Of a DNA stretch of 64,000 nucleotides, positions 32,496 through 42,477 are shown piece by piece (positions within the stretch are counted from its first letter, which is position 1; the number at the start of each line of letters is the position of its first letter). A model generated the notes under the pieces. It searched no databases. It was given only the letters and a program-made list of their open reading frames with translations, and had not been told where the DNA came from. Source of the DNA: Arthrobacter sp. 260 (GTDB lineage: Bacteria > Actinomycetota > Actinomycetes > Actinomycetales > Micrococcaceae); NCBI RefSeq assembly GCF_013116745.1, contig NZ_JABFOE010000005.1:1-64000 (forward strand). The letters are read 5' to 3'. The position numbers were made by a program, and so were the translations under genes.

Positions 32496-35400
32496 CTACA
32501 ACTCGGAGGCGGGAACCCCTACCCCAAGGATCATTGGCTCATCCTTGGCTGGCACTGCTGCCGGGGACTTTCGGGGTGCCACGGCGGTTGCGACGAACCG
32601 TGCCACCGGCTGCTCGGCGATCTCTGCGGCATCGGGCTGCTTCCGCTCGATGGTGGCGGTCGCGGCAGTCCCCTGGGGGCTGCCGGCACGCCGGCGGTTA
32701 CGGCGGGGGCTGCGAGGCTCCTCTGCAGGGCTCACCGGTTGCTGCGTGGGACCGGACGATCCGGTCTCACGCGACACAGCACGCGCCGGCTGCTGGGCGG
32801 CGGCAGTCCGTTCGTTGGTCGACTGCCGGGACCGTCGTCCACTGGCCGGCTGTTCGTTGCCCGGCCGTTCAGAAACCGGCTGTTCGGATGAGGGTTGTTC
32901 GGACACCGGCTGATCATTAGTCGGCTGTTCGGACGTGGGCTTGCGGTCGAACGCCTGGGTGAGGCTGTCGAGGGTCAGGCGACGTGCTTCCTGGACCTCG
33001 GCGTCGCTGCTCTCCGCGCGGGGGAGGCTTACCGTTTCCCCGTTGATGGTGAGCACCACTTCGGCGGCCTCGTCAGCCGCAGGGTGGCCCTGAGCCTCAT
33101 GGGCGGCGTGGGTGGCTGCGGCGATGCTCGCGAGGGCCACCCGGGCCGCTTCAGCCCGTGCCTGCCGCTCGGCGTCGTTCTGCGGCGCCTCGGGAGCCTG
33201 CTGCTCCTCGTCGGCAGGTGAGGAGGACCGGCTCCGGTTGCGCTTGCGCTCGCTCCGGGACACCTTCTCCTGCCGGAGGTGCTGCTGGTGGTTGTCCGGC
33301 GAGACAACATGCCGTTTGTGTTCCACCGGCTCGTCGTGGGTGACGACTCCGCGCCCACCACAGTGCTCGCAGTTCTCACCGAAGACCTCCAGCAGGCCGG
33401 TGCCCATCCGCTTCCGGGTCATCTGGACCAGCCCCAGCGAGGTAACTTCGGCAACCTGATGCTTGGTGCGGTCACGGCCCAGGCACTCGACCATCCTACG
33501 GAGCACCAGGTCCCGGTTGGCTTCCAGGACCATGTCGATGAAGTCAATGACGATGATCCCGCCAATGTCGCGCAGGCGCAGCTGGCGGACCACTTCCTCC
33601 GCCGCCTCCAGGTTGTTCTTGGTGACGGTCTCCTCGAGGTTTCCACCGCTGCCGGTGAACTTGCCCGTGTTGACGTCAACAACCGTCATCGCCTCGGTGC
33701 GGTCAATCACGAGTGACCCGCCGGAGGGGAGGAACACCTTCCGGTCGAGTGCCTTGTGGATCTGTTCATCGATCCGGCTGGCGAAGAAGATATCCTCGTT
33801 GCCGGTCCACTTCTCCAGGCGGCCCACCAGGTCCGGGGCCACGTACATGACGTAGGCCTCGATGGTGTCCCAGGCTTCATCACCGGAGACGATCAGTTTG
33901 GAGAAGTCCTCGTTGAAGACGTCGCGGACCACCTTGATGGTCAGGTCCGGTTCCCCGTAGAGCAGCTCGGGTGCGAGCGACTTGGTGGAGCCGGACTTGG
34001 CCTCGATGTTCTCCCACTGCGACCGCAGCCGGTTGATGTCATGCGTCAGCTCTTCCTCGCTGGCACCCTCCGCAGCGGTGCGCACGATTACCCCGGCATT
34101 GTCGGGGAGGCGATCCTTGAGGATGCGCTTGAGCCGGTTGCGTTCCACATCGGGAAGCTTGCGGGAGATTCCGGTCATGGAGCCGCCCGGCACGTACACC
34201 AGGTAGCGCCCGGGCAGGGAAATCTGGCTGGTCAGGCGTGCACCCTTATGGCCGACGGGGTCCTTGGTGACCTGCACCAGGACGGTGTCGCCGGACTTCA
34301 GGGCAAGCTCGATCCGGCGGGGCTGGCCGTCGAGGCGGGAGGCATCCCAATTGACCTCGCCGGCGTACAGGACGGCGTTGCGGCCGCGGCCAATGTCGAC
34401 GAACGCTGCCTCCATGCTCGGCAGCACGTTCTGGACCTTGCCCAGGTAAACGTTGCCGATCAGGGAGTCCTGCTGGGTCTTCGACACGAAGTGCTCGGCC
34501 AGCAAACCGTCTTCGAGGACAGCGATCTGGATCCTGTCGTCGCGCTGCCTGACGATCATCTGCCGGTCCACCGATTCCCGGCGTGCCAGGAATTCCGCTT
34601 CGGTGATCACCTGGCGACGGCGCCCGGTGTCGCGGGATTCGCGCCGGCGCTGCTTCTTGGCTTCCAGCCGGGTGGAGCCCTTGACGCTGGTGACCTTGTT
34701 CGAGGGTGCAGTTTCCTGGACCTGCCGGGGTGCTCGCACCCGGGTCACGGTGTTGGGTGGGTCATCATCCTGGCCGCCGGTGAGTTCAAGGTCCTGATCT
34801 CCGCGGCGGCGACGACGACGGCGCCGTGAGGTCACTCCCTCGTCGCTGTCGCTGTCCGAGCCATTATCGGCAGCCGGGCCGTTGTCGTTGCTGCCGACGT
34901 CCTGGTCGGCGCGGCCCTTGCCCCGGCTTCGGCGGTTACGACGACGGCGGCGCCCACCGGTCTCGGTGTCACCATCCTCGTCGTCCTCGGTGGTGTCCTC
35001 GTCGGTGGAGGATGGTGCGGGAGCGGTCTTGCGGGCGGGAGCTGCAACAGCCTGCAGGTCGGGAGCGTGGAACAGCGACGCGGGGATGGCAAAGGGGTCC
35101 GCTGCCGACAGGGTCGGTGGGACCTCGGGGGTTTCGGGCACCTGGACCGCTTCGGGGGTTTCCGCAGCGTCCTGCACGGCCTCGCTGGAGGCATACTGGG
35201 CCGTGGCTTCCTGGGCAGCCTCTTCCACCGCTGGGGTGGCCTGCGCGGCTGCAGCCTCCTCGGCCGCGGCTTTCTTCTGGGCTACGGTGAGCCGGCGGCG
35301 CGGGGCCTTCTTGACAGGGGTCAGCACAGCGTCTGCCGGTGACGTACCTGCCTCGGCATCTCCACTCGCAGCGTCTCCATTCGCAGCGTCGTCGCTGGGT

Positions 35401-35798
35401 GCGGTGATCGCGGCGTCAGCCTTGCGGGTGGACCGGCGGCGGGCCGGTGCCTTTGCCTTCGGCGCGTCGGCTGGGTCTGCAGGATCAGCGGCTGCCGAGT
35501 CCGGCGTCGTCGAACCGGTGGGTGGGGTAGACGGCGCGTCGGGGAGGACGATATCGCTGGTGGTTGCCTTGCGGCTGCGCGAGGCACGACGCTTCGGCGC
35601 AACTGGCTCGTCGACTGCCGCAATGTCGGTGGCTGCGGTGTCAATAACCGCTGCGTCGGTGGGTGACTCCTGCGGGGTCTCGGCTGCGGGCTCCACCTTC
35701 TTGCGGCGGGTCCTCGGAGCCTTCTTCAATGGAACATCGAGCTGTTCCTGCGTGGGGTCTGACGGATTCTGCTCTGTAGGGTTCTGCTGAGTATCCAT
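32496..35798 (-). CDS. rne: Ribonuclease E/G family protein
   Basis: A protein of about 1100 residues, the main endoribonuclease of RNA decay and rRNA processing in actinobacteria. Residues 1 to about 400 are a low-complexity Ala/Pro/Thr region with basic RTRRKK and RRRRNRRSRG blocks. The catalytic core follows: an S1 domain (LIGNVYLGKVQNVLPSMEAA), then the DNase-I-like site (VVDVNTGKFTGSGGNLEETV, GGIIVIDFIDMV) and the Zn-link CEHCGG. The C-terminal 250 residues are disordered and include SEQP repeats. ATG 35798 (MDTQQNPTEQ) is the start; the upstream open frame lies in a structured leader. Confidence 0.95.
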   Translation of the reverse strand: MDTQQNPTEQNPSDPTQEQLDVPLKKAPRTRRKKVEPAAETPQESPTDAAVIDTAATDIAAVDEPVAPKRRASRSRKATTSDIVLPDAPSTPPTGSTTPDSAAADPADPADAPKAKAPARRRSTRKADAAITAPSDDAANGDAASGDAEAGTSPADAVLTPVKKAPRRRLTVAQKKAAAEEAAAAQATPAVEEAAQEATAQYASSEAVQDAAETPEAVQVPETPEVPPTLSAADPFAIPASLFHAPDLQAVAAPARKTAPAPSSTDEDTTEDDEDGDTETGGRRRRRNRRSRGKGRADQDVGSNDNGPAADNGSDSDSDEGVTSRRRRRRRRGDQDLELTGGQDDDPPNTVTRVRAPRQVQETAPSNKVTSVKGSTRLEAKKQRRRESRDTGRRRQVITEAEFLARRESVDRQMIVRQRDDRIQIAVLEDGLLAEHFVSKTQQDSLIGNVYLGKVQNVLPSMEAAFVDIGRGRNAVLYAGEVNWDASRLDGQPRRIELALKSGDTVLVQVTKDPVGHKGARLTSQISLPGRYLVYVPGGSMTGISRKLPDVERNRLKRILKDRLPDNAGVIVRTAAEGASEEELTHDINRLRSQWENIEAKSGSTKSLAPELLYGEPDLTIKVVRDVFNEDFSKLIVSGDEAWDTIEAYVMYVAPDLVGRLEKWTGNEDIFFASRIDEQIHKALDRKVFLPSGGSLVIDRTEAMTVVDVNTGKFTGSGGNLEETVTKNNLEAAEEVVRQLRLRDIGGIIVIDFIDMVLEANRDLVLRRMVECLGRDRTKHQVAEVTSLGLVQMTRKRMGTGLLEVFGENCEHCGGRGVVTHDEPVEHKRHVVSPDNHQQHLRQEKVSRSERKRNRSRSSSPADEEQQAPEAPQNDAERQARAEAARVALASIAAATHAAHEAQGHPAADEAAEVVLTINGETVSLPRAESSDAEVQEARRLTLDSLTQAFDRKPTSEQPTNDQPVSEQPSSEQPVSERPGNEQPASGRRSRQSTNERTAAAQQPARAVSRETGSSGPTQQPVSPAEEPRSPRRNRRRAGSPQGTAATATIERKQPDAAEIAEQPVARFVATAVAPRKSPAAVPAKDEPMILGVGVPASEL
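32842..32938 (-). repeat. 15-bp repeats encoding SEQPx pentapeptides in RNase E tail
   Basis: About six degenerate 15-bp units encode TSEQP, TNDQP, VSEQP, SSEQP, VSERP and GNEQP in the disordered C-terminal region. Such low-complexity tails can be protein-docking or phase-separating segments. The repeat number probably varies between strains. Confidence 0.8.
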
Positions 35799-36173
35799 AT
35801 GGTGTTTTGCTCCAGCGCCCCTGCGGCGTCGGCCACATTCCGACGCCCCCGGGGGCAGTATGTCGGTTGTTCGCGGACCTTGGCGCCTCGCGTTTACCGG
35901 AAGTCGTCTAAGTGAGCTTCGAGGTCGCACCATCCGTGGGGTGCGGCATCACTCGAAGACCAGTGGCGCTTTTCCTTATCCGCTGCTTTCCCAACGGGTG
36001 GCCTGCACAGCGGATTCCCGGCACCCCATCCGTCAGGATGTTTTCACGATGCACGCGGAAGCGTCGCCGGCAGAGCCGGAAGCCTGTCACTGGACCGGCC
36101 GGGGAATGTGGTTCCCCTGCCAGCCACGTTCATTGTCTCACAGACTGTTTCTGACACTCCGCTTTTCGGCGGC
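35799..36173. other. Intergenic region between dxs and rne
   Basis: About 375 bases with no credible gene; the short open frames here lack family features. It holds the promoter and 5' leader of rne and the 3' end of dxs. A hairpin (ggggaa/ttcccc with an extended mismatched stem) lies near 36104-36122, and the structured rne leader lies at 35817-35856. Confidence 0.6.
35817..35856 (-). promoter_or_regulatory. Stem-loop in the RNase E mRNA leader
   Basis: ggcgtcgg (35825-35832) pairs with ccgacgcc (35840-35847), and an outer gcccc/ggggc pair (35817-35821, 35852-35856) extends it across a small internal loop. It ends 19 bases before the rne ATG. E. coli RNase E autoregulates through its own leader hairpins; a similar role here is only an inference. 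Confidence 0.5.
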
Positions 36174-38147
36174 CTAGAGTTTGGGCAGCTGCCCCGTGAC
36201 CGGTGAATCCTGACCGGGGAGCGGGCGTGCGACGGGAACACGGGTGCCCAGCACCTGTTCGACCACGTCCTGTGCCACCTTGCGCGCGGTCAATCCGACG
36301 CGTTCGAGCACCTCGCTGCGGGTGCCGTGGTCGAGGAACTCAACCGGCAGTCCTACCTCGTTCAATGCGGTGTCCACACCGACGGCACGCATTTCCTGCC
36401 GGATCCGTGACCCGACTCCACCCGCCCTGACACCGTCCTCGATCACGATGACAATCCGGTGCTCAGCGGCCATGTCGATGACCGAGCGGCGGACGGGGAG
36501 GACCCACCGCGGATCGATGACCGTCGAGCTGATCCCCTGGGCACCCAACCGGTTGGCGACGTCCAGGGCGAGTTCGCTCATCGCGCCGACGCTAACAATG
36601 AGGACGTCGTTGCTGCTCGACCCGGTCGGGCGACGAAGCAGCACTTCGACGCCGTCGTCGAGCCGTTCAATGGCTAGCACCTCGGCGCCCACCGCTCCCT
36701 TGGAGTAGCGGACCACACTGGGGGCGTCGCCGATGGCGACAGCCTCCCGAAGCTCCTCACGCAGCCGGGTAGCGTCACGGGGAGCGGCCAGGTGCAGCCC
36801 GGGAATGATCTGGAGCATGGCCATGTCCCACATCCCGTGGTGGCTTGCGCCGTCGGGGCCGGTGACCCCGGAGCGATCCAGGACCACAGTGACCCCCGCC
36901 TTGTGCAGTGCGACATCCATCAGGAGCTGGTCGAAGCCGCGGCCCAGGAAGGTGGCGTACAGGGCAACCACCGGGTGCAGTCCGCCAAACGCCATCCCGG
37001 CGGCGCTGGTGAGCGCATGCTGCTCGGCGATTCCGACGTCGAACACGCGTTCCGGGTATTTCTCAGCGAACTTGTGCAGCCCCACAGGGATGAGCATGGC
37101 GCCGGTGATCCCGACGATGTCCTTGCGCTCGTCAGCGATCGCCGTGATCTCGTCGGCGAAGACCGAGGTCCAGGACTGCGGTCCGGCGGCGCCGACCGGC
37201 TGACCGGTTTCGGGATCGATGATGCCCACCGCGTGGAACTGGTCGTCGACGTGGGCGCGGGCCGGCGCGTAGCCGTATCCCTTCTCGGTCATCGCATGCA
37301 CGATCACCGGGCCCTCATAGTTGCGTGCCTGGTGCAGTGCGTGCTCGACGGCTGCCATGTCGTGGCCGTTGATCGGGCCGATGTATTTCATCCCGAGGTC
37401 CTCGAACAACCCCTGGGGTGCCCACCAGTCCTTGATGCCCTTTTTCGTGGCGTGCAGGCTCTTGTAGGCGAAACGGCCCAGGGGGCCGCCGTTCTGGAGG
37501 CGACGCTTGGACCAGTCGAGGGTGCCCTCGTAGACGGGATGGGTGCGGACGGTGTCGAGGGTGGGCCGCAGCGAGGCCAGGTAGTCGGCAACTCCCCCGA
37601 TGGTCGGCGCGTAGGACCTGCCGTTGTCGTTGACGACGATCACCACGCGGCGTCGTTTGTCGGCGGCAATGTTGTTGATGGCCTCCCAGGCCATCCCGCC
37701 GGTCAGGGCGCCGTCGCCCACCATCACGACTGTGTACCTGTCGCCTTCACCGGCGATCACCCGGGCGCGGGAAATGCCGTCGGCCCAGGACAGGGAGGAG
37801 GACGCGTGGGAGCTCTCGACGACGTCGTGCTCGGATTCCGCGCGGGACGGGTACCCGGACAGTCCACCCTGCTGGCGGAGGGTGCTGAAGTCCTGGCGGC
37901 CGGTGAGGAGTTTATGCACGTAGGACTGGTGTCCCGTGTCGAAGATCATCGCGTCGCGCGGCGAGTCGAAGACCCTGTGCATCCCAAGGGTCAGTTCGAC
38001 GACCCCCAGGTTGGGACCGAGGTGCCCTCCGGTCCGGGACACGTTGGTGATCAGGAAGTCACGGATCTCCCCTGCCAGGCGCACCAGCTGGTCGTTGGTG
38101 AGCCGGCTAAGGTCCTGGGGGTGGCGGATGGTTTCCAAGAGTCCCAT
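36174..38147 (-). CDS. dxs: 1-deoxy-D-xylulose-5-phosphate synthase
   Basis: A 657-residue thiamine-diphosphate enzyme that condenses pyruvate and glyceraldehyde-3-phosphate at the start of the MEP isoprenoid pathway. It has the opening [15 protein letters not shown], the thiamine motif [35 protein letters not shown], and the transketolase pyrimidine and C-terminal domains ([33 protein letters not shown]). ATG 38147 follows AAGGAGG by six bases, so the longer open frame is rejected. C-terminal length is slightly above average. Confidence 0.97.
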   Translation of the reverse strand: MGLLETIRHPQDLSRLTNDQLVRLAGEIRDFLITNVSRTGGHLGPNLGVVELTLGMHRVFDSPRDAMIFDTGHQSYVHKLLTGRQDFSTLRQQGGLSGYPSRAESEHDVVESSHASSSLSWADGISRARVIAGEGDRYTVVMVGDGALTGGMAWEAINNIAADKRRRVVIVVNDNGRSYAPTIGGVADYLASLRPTLDTVRTHPVYEGTLDWSKRRLQNGGPLGRFAYKSLHATKKGIKDWWAPQGLFEDLGMKYIGPINGHDMAAVEHALHQARNYEGPVIVHAMTEKGYGYAPARAHVDDQFHAVGIIDPETGQPVGAAGPQSWTSVFADEITAIADERKDIVGITGAMLIPVGLHKFAEKYPERVFDVGIAEQHALTSAAGMAFGGLHPVVALYATFLGRGFDQLLMDVALHKAGVTVVLDRSGVTGPDGASHHGMWDMAMLQIIPGLHLAAPRDATRLREELREAVAIGDAPSVVRYSKGAVGAEVLAIERLDDGVEVLLRRPTGSSSNDVLIVSVGAMSELALDVANRLGAQGISSTVIDPRWVLPVRRSVIDMAAEHRIVIVIEDGVRAGGVGSRIRQEMRAVGVDTALNEVGLPVEFLDHGTRSEVLERVGLTARKVAQDVVEQVLGTRVPVARPLPGQDSPVTGQLPKL

Positions 38148-38315
38148 CGGTGCCTCCTTGCGTTGGTCAATCCCGCCGGACGTCCACCCGCGGGTCATTA
38201 ACTCTAACGCGGGATCTCCGCCAAGGGTGCCCGCCGCCAAAACGCCACGGCACCCGGCGGCGTCCCGGAAGACCGGCCGGGAGCACCGTTTCAGGTGGCC
38301 GACCGGTCATCGGAC

Positions 38316-39629
38316 CTAGCCGGCAACCGGGCGCAGCACCGCGAAGGACTCCATATGATGCGTGTGCGGGTACAGGTCGAACACGCGCAGGGTGTCCAGT
38401 TCCCAGCCGGCCTGCTGGAAGTATCCGACGTCGCGGGCAAACGATGCCGGGTCGCAGGACACGTACCCGACTGCCCGCGGACCGGCGGCGATCACCTCGG
38501 TGATCGCTGCCTGACCGGCGCCGGCACGCGGCGGATCCAGCACCACCACATCGAGTGAGGGTTTCCGCTCCTGGAGCACCCGGTCCACCTTGCCCTGCAC
38601 GATGTCGACCTGGGTGCGGCCGTGCAGGTTGCGCTTTGCGTCGCGGGACGCGCCGGGAGACCCCTCAACCGCGAGGACACTGCCCGTGTCGCGCACAGCG
38701 TCGGCGATCGGCGCCGTGAAGAGCCCGGCCCCCGCGTAGAGATCGGCGGCCCGCTCCCCCGGCTGGATGGCCAGGCCATCCAGGACGGCGCCCATCAGCA
38801 GCTCCGGGGCACCCCGGTGAATCTGCCAGAACCCGTCGCCGGTAATCCGGTAGGTGTTGTCCCGCACCGTCTCAGCGAGCCAGGTCTTGCCGCGGACCCG
38901 CTCCACTGTCCCCTTTTCGGGGTCCCAGAAGGCCACTGCTGGTCCGTCGAACTGGTGGACGACTGCCGCGGTTTGTTTGCGCCGCGCGCCGGGTGCGGGG
39001 ACCAGCAGCACGAGGGGCGGTCCGCCCGCTGAGCCGACCGCCACCTCGACCCGCTGGATGCCGGTGAAGTCGATGGTCCACAGCTGGAGCTCGTTGATCG
39101 CATCGATGGCCAGGGGCATCTCGGCGACCGGGATCAGTTCGTTGGACCGGTGGGCGTGCATGGCGAGGTGTCCGTCGGGTGCGACGGCGAAGCTTGCCCG
39201 GGTGCGCCACCGCAGACCGTCCGGGGATTCGCCGGGAACCGGTTCCACCTCGACCGTGCGCTTCACTCCTGCCAGCCGGCTGAGCTGTTCGCTGAAGACA
39301 GTCCCCTTGAGCTCGCGCTGGGCGGGCAGGGCGATGTGCCCAAACTCGGCACCACCCACGGGCGCGGCCCCCCGCTGGGCGGCCAGCAGCGCGTCGGCGA
39401 GGGGCCACGGGTGGTTGACCCGGTGCTCGGATGCCTCCAGCACCTCGACCACGTCCGCACGCCAGAATTTCGCGCCGTCGTCGTGCTCAGTGAGCCTGAC
39501 GCGCACCCTTTCGCCGGGCAGCGCATGGCGCACAAAGATCACCCGACCCTCATGGCGCGCCACGCAGTGGCCACCGTGGGCCACCGGGCCGATGGTGAGG
39601 TCGAGGGTGGCTGACGGCTGGTCTGTCAC
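38316..39629 (-). CDS. TRAM-domain class I SAM-dependent RNA methyltransferase
   Basis: A 437-residue enzyme of the TrmA/RlmC/RlmD family that methylates uridine C5 in tRNA or rRNA. An N-terminal TRAM domain (IGPVAHGGHCVARHEGRVI) is followed by the SAM motif DLYAGAGLFTAPIAD, the DPPRAGAG loop and catalytic Cys in GYVSCDPASFARDVGYF. The cysteine cluster that holds an Fe-S centre in E. coli RlmD is absent. Whether the target is tRNA U54 or 23S rRNA cannot be told. It starts 69 bases downstream of the KimA-like gene end on the same strand. Confidence 0.92.
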   Translation of the reverse strand: MTDQPSATLDLTIGPVAHGGHCVARHEGRVIFVRHALPGERVRVRLTEHDDGAKFWRADVVEVLEASEHRVNHPWPLADALLAAQRGAAPVGGAEFGHIALPAQRELKGTVFSEQLSRLAGVKRTVEVEPVPGESPDGLRWRTRASFAVAPDGHLAMHAHRSNELIPVAEMPLAIDAINELQLWTIDFTGIQRVEVAVGSAGGPPLVLLVPAPGARRKQTAAVVHQFDGPAVAFWDPEKGTVERVRGKTWLAETVRDNTYRITGDGFWQIHRGAPELLMGAVLDGLAIQPGERAADLYAGAGLFTAPIADAVRDTGSVLAVEGSPGASRDAKRNLHGRTQVDIVQGKVDRVLQERKPSLDVVVLDPPRAGAGQAAITEVIAAGPRAVGYVSCDPASFARDVGYFQQAGWELDTLRVFDLYPHTHHMESFAVLRPVAG

Positions 39630-39698
39630 TGTGGGTCCTTAATTACTGCTGGGATAAATACTGCTGTGGATCTGCGGAACTGGTGTTTCCCTGAAAGG

Positions 39699-41675
39699 TC
39701 ATTGCAGGTCCTGGAATTTTCGTGCGGCGTCGGAGGATGCGAGCTGCCAGGGGACACTTGCCACCATAACCCCCGGTTCGAAGTGCAGCCGGGTCTTGAT
39801 GCGGAGGGCGGTCTGATTGTGAACCAGCTGCTCCCACCATCGGCCCACCACATACTCGGGGATGTAGACGACAATCAGGTCCCGTGGGGAGTCGCTGCGG
39901 ATACTCCTGATGTACTCCATGATCGGGAGGATGGTGTCCCGGTAGGGCGACGCCAGCACCGTGATCGGCACCGGAATCTCGTACCGGTCCCAGTCGCGCA
40001 GCGTCCGCTCCGTCTCCTCCGGATCCACATCCACCACGATCGCGTCCAGCTTGGACGGCCGGGACGCGCGGGCAAAGGCGAGGGCGCGCAGCACCGGCTT
40101 GCGGACGTGGGAGACCAGAATGACCGCGTGGACGCGGGACGGCAGCGCACGGGAGAAGGTGGAGTCGTCGAGGGCCAGTTCGCTGGCCACCTGGTCGTAG
40201 TGCCGCTTGATGCTGTGCATGACGGCGAACAGGACCACCATCGCCAGCACGGCCACCCATGCTCCGTACTCGAACTTGGTCACCAGGACCACCACCAGCA
40301 CCGCGGCGGTAAGCACGAAACCGACAGTGTTGATGGCCCGGGACTTCTTCATCCGCCACCGCCGCTTTTTGTCGGCGGTGCTGCGCAGCTCGCGGGTCCA
40401 GTGTTTGATCAGTGCGGCCTGGCTCGCGGTGAAGGACACAAACACGCCGACAATATAGAGCTGAACCAGCTGGGTGACATCGGCGCGGAAGACAAAGATC
40501 AACAGGATGGCTCCCGCGCCGAGGGCGAGGATGCCGTTGCTGAAGGTCAGCCGGTCCCCGCGAGTGCGCAGCTGGCGCGGCAGATACCCGTCCTTGGCGA
40601 GGATTGAGGCAAGCACTGGAAAACCGTTGAACGCGGCGTGACCGGCCAGGACCAGGATGAGGGCGGTGGCGCCCACCACCAGGATGAAGGGTATCGCCGC
40701 GTCGCTGAAGATGGTGCGGGCCAGCTGGCTGACCACCGGGTTCTGAATGTAGTCCTCGGACACGGGGTTGCCGTCCAGCAGCAGTTGCTCCTGCGGGTTC
40801 TGCACCACGTGCACCTTCACCGCGTTGGCGAGGTAGATCACCCCGGCCATCATGGCCGACGCGACGACGCCGAGAATGAGCAGGCTGGACGCTGCGTTGC
40901 GGCTACGGGGAGCCTGGAAGCTCGGCACGTTGGCGCTGGGGACCTCGACACCCGTGAGGGCTGCCGCCCCGGCGGAGAAGGCGCGGAGAATCAGCAGCGC
41001 ACCCGCAAGGCCCACCAGCCCGGCGTCGAGCGCGGGGTCGGGGATGATCTCGAACCGGGCGCTGGGCGCCTCCCCCAGCGTTCCGTTGAGGCGCTGGATG
41101 ATGCCGACGGCGCACATGCCAAGGATCGCGGCCAGGAAGACATAGGTGGGAATGGCAAGGGCCAGGGTGTTCCGGGACACGCCGCGCAGGTTCAGCAACA
41201 CCAGGACGACGACGCCGGCCACCGCCATCACCGTCTGGCCGCCCGCGAGCCCCGGCGCGAGGGCAATGAGGTAGTGGGCAGCGGCGGACACCGAAACGGC
41301 GACGGTCAACACGTAGTCCACCATCAGGGCGGACGCCACGGTCAGTCCGGCCGAGCTTCCCAGGTTGCGGCGGGCGATCTCGTAGTCGCCACCCCCGGTG
41401 GGGTACGCGTGGACGGCCTGCCGGTAGGAGGCGATCACTACCAGCAGCACCACCAGGACGGCCAACCCCACCCAGGGCGACACCGACACGGCAGCCAGCC
41501 CGGCCAGGGCCAGGGTGAGGAGAATTTCGTCGGGTGCGTAGGCCACCGAGGACAGGGCGTTGGCCGAGAACACCGGCATCGCGATCCGCTTGGGCAGGGT
41601 CTGATGCCGCAGCCGGTCGTTGCGGAACGGTTTGCCCACCAGCACCCGCTTGACGGCTTCAAAGAAAGTCAGCAC
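39699..41675 (-). CDS. KimA-like APC-superfamily potassium transporter
   Basis: A 658-residue permease. About 12 helices fill residues 30-490, and the sequence follows Bacillus KimA (YdaO) closely as I recall it: FSANALSSVAYAPDEILL, ASYRQAVHAYPTGGGDYEIA, LRAFSAGAAALTGVEV, TRGDRLTFSNGILALG. A cytosolic C-terminal domain of about 160 residues (VHAVILVSHVRKPVLRAL, DLIVVYIPEYVVGRWWEQL) has a USP-like pattern; in KimA that domain binds c-di-AMP. General databases would call it an amino acid permease. GTG 41675 is the likely start. It faces two RCK-type regulators, supporting a potassium role. Confidence 0.85.
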   Translation of the reverse strand: MLTFFEAVKRVLVGKPFRNDRLRHQTLPKRIAMPVFSANALSSVAYAPDEILLTLALAGLAAVSVSPWVGLAVLVVLLVVIASYRQAVHAYPTGGGDYEIARRNLGSSAGLTVASALMVDYVLTVAVSVSAAAHYLIALAPGLAGGQTVMAVAGVVVLVLLNLRGVSRNTLALAIPTYVFLAAILGMCAVGIIQRLNGTLGEAPSARFEIIPDPALDAGLVGLAGALLILRAFSAGAAALTGVEVPSANVPSFQAPRSRNAASSLLILGVVASAMMAGVIYLANAVKVHVVQNPQEQLLLDGNPVSEDYIQNPVVSQLARTIFSDAAIPFILVVGATALILVLAGHAAFNGFPVLASILAKDGYLPRQLRTRGDRLTFSNGILALGAGAILLIFVFRADVTQLVQLYIVGVFVSFTASQAALIKHWTRELRSTADKKRRWRMKKSRAINTVGFVLTAAVLVVVLVTKFEYGAWVAVLAMVVLFAVMHSIKRHYDQVASELALDDSTFSRALPSRVHAVILVSHVRKPVLRALAFARASRPSKLDAIVVDVDPEETERTLRDWDRYEIPVPITVLASPYRDTILPIMEYIRSIRSDSPRDLIVVYIPEYVVGRWWEQLVHNQTALRIKTRLHFEPGVMVASVPWQLASSDAARKFQDLQ

Positions 41676-41802
41676 AGCCCACAGACTAGCGCGTTTGTTG
41701 CTGCCACACTCCATTAGGCTGGGTGCAGCGGACGCAGGCCCCCAGCGAGTGGAGCGCGTTGACACGTAGGTTGGCAATCGGTTGGAACGGCAGGTGGCGC
41801 GA

Positions 41803-42477
41803 GTGGCGCATTTTGTAATTATGGGGTGCGGCCGGGTGGGCGTCAGCCTCGCCCATACCCTCGACGAGTCGGGGCACACGGTGGCCATCATCGACCAGGA
41901 CGACCGCGCATTCCGCCGGCTCAGGGGCTCGTTCGGTGGCCGGAAGGTCACCGGCGTCGGTTTCGACCGGGACACGCTGAAGAACGCAGATATTGAGAAC
42001 GCCTACGCCTTCGCAGCGGTGTCCAGCGGTGACAACTCGAACATCCTGGCTACCCGGGTGGCCCGTGAGATCTTCCACGTGCCGCACGTGGTGGCACGTA
42101 TCTACGACCCCGGACGAGCTGAGATCTATCAGCGTCTGGGCATTCCCACGGTTGCCGCGGTCCGGTGGAGCGCCGACCAGGTGCTGCGCCGCATCCTGCC
42201 CGAACAGAGCATCAACGGGGATTTCCGGGAGACCTCGGGACGGCTGATCCTTGGCGAGCTCACTCTGCACGACGGCTGGCTGGGGCGGTCGCTTGCCGAT
42301 ATCGAGGCCGCGTCGGGGATCCGCGTCGCCTATCTCACGCGGTTCGGTGAGGGCATGCTGCCCACCTCGGAGACCAGCTACCAGGAAGGCGACATTGTGC
42401 ACGCCATGATGAAGACCTCCGCCACGGACGAGATAGGGCGTATCCTCGCCAAGAAACCTGTGGAGGAGTCGGAGTGA
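41803..42477 (+). CDS. TrkA family potassium uptake regulator (first RCK protein)
   Basis: About 224 residues from GTG 41803, giving (M)AHFVIMGCGRVGVSLAHTLD. The N-terminal Rossmann RCK domain has the GxGxxG dinucleotide site (GCGRVG) and acidic IIDQDD at strand 2; a TrkA-C domain covers about 130-215. Such proteins bind NAD(H) or nucleotides and gate K+ channels or transporters. GTG 41794 and TTG 41782 are alternative starts. It overlaps the second RCK gene by four bases, so the two are translationally coupled and may form hetero-oligomers. Confidence 0.93.
   Translation: MAHFVIMGCGRVGVSLAHTLDESGHTVAIIDQDDRAFRRLRGSFGGRKVTGVGFDRDTLKNADIENAYAFAAVSSGDNSNILATRVAREIFHVPHVVARIYDPGRAEIYQRLGIPTVAAVRWSADQVLRRILPEQSINGDFRETSGRLILGELTLHDGWLGRSLADIEAASGIRVAYLTRFGEGMLPTSETSYQEGDIVHAMMKTSATDEIGRILAKKPVEESE

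Noticed and set aside
33756-34829. 357-residue plus-strand open frame
   Set aside because: It is antisense to the catalytic part of RNase E and has no recognisable domain.
35799-35933. Longer RNase E start at 35933
   Set aside because: The added residues are Arg-rich, lie over a hairpin, and ATG 35798 gives the family-like N-terminus.
36792-38201. 469-residue plus-strand open frame
   Set aside because: It is antisense to dxs, whose domains are unmistakable; long antisense frames are common in high-GC codon patterns.
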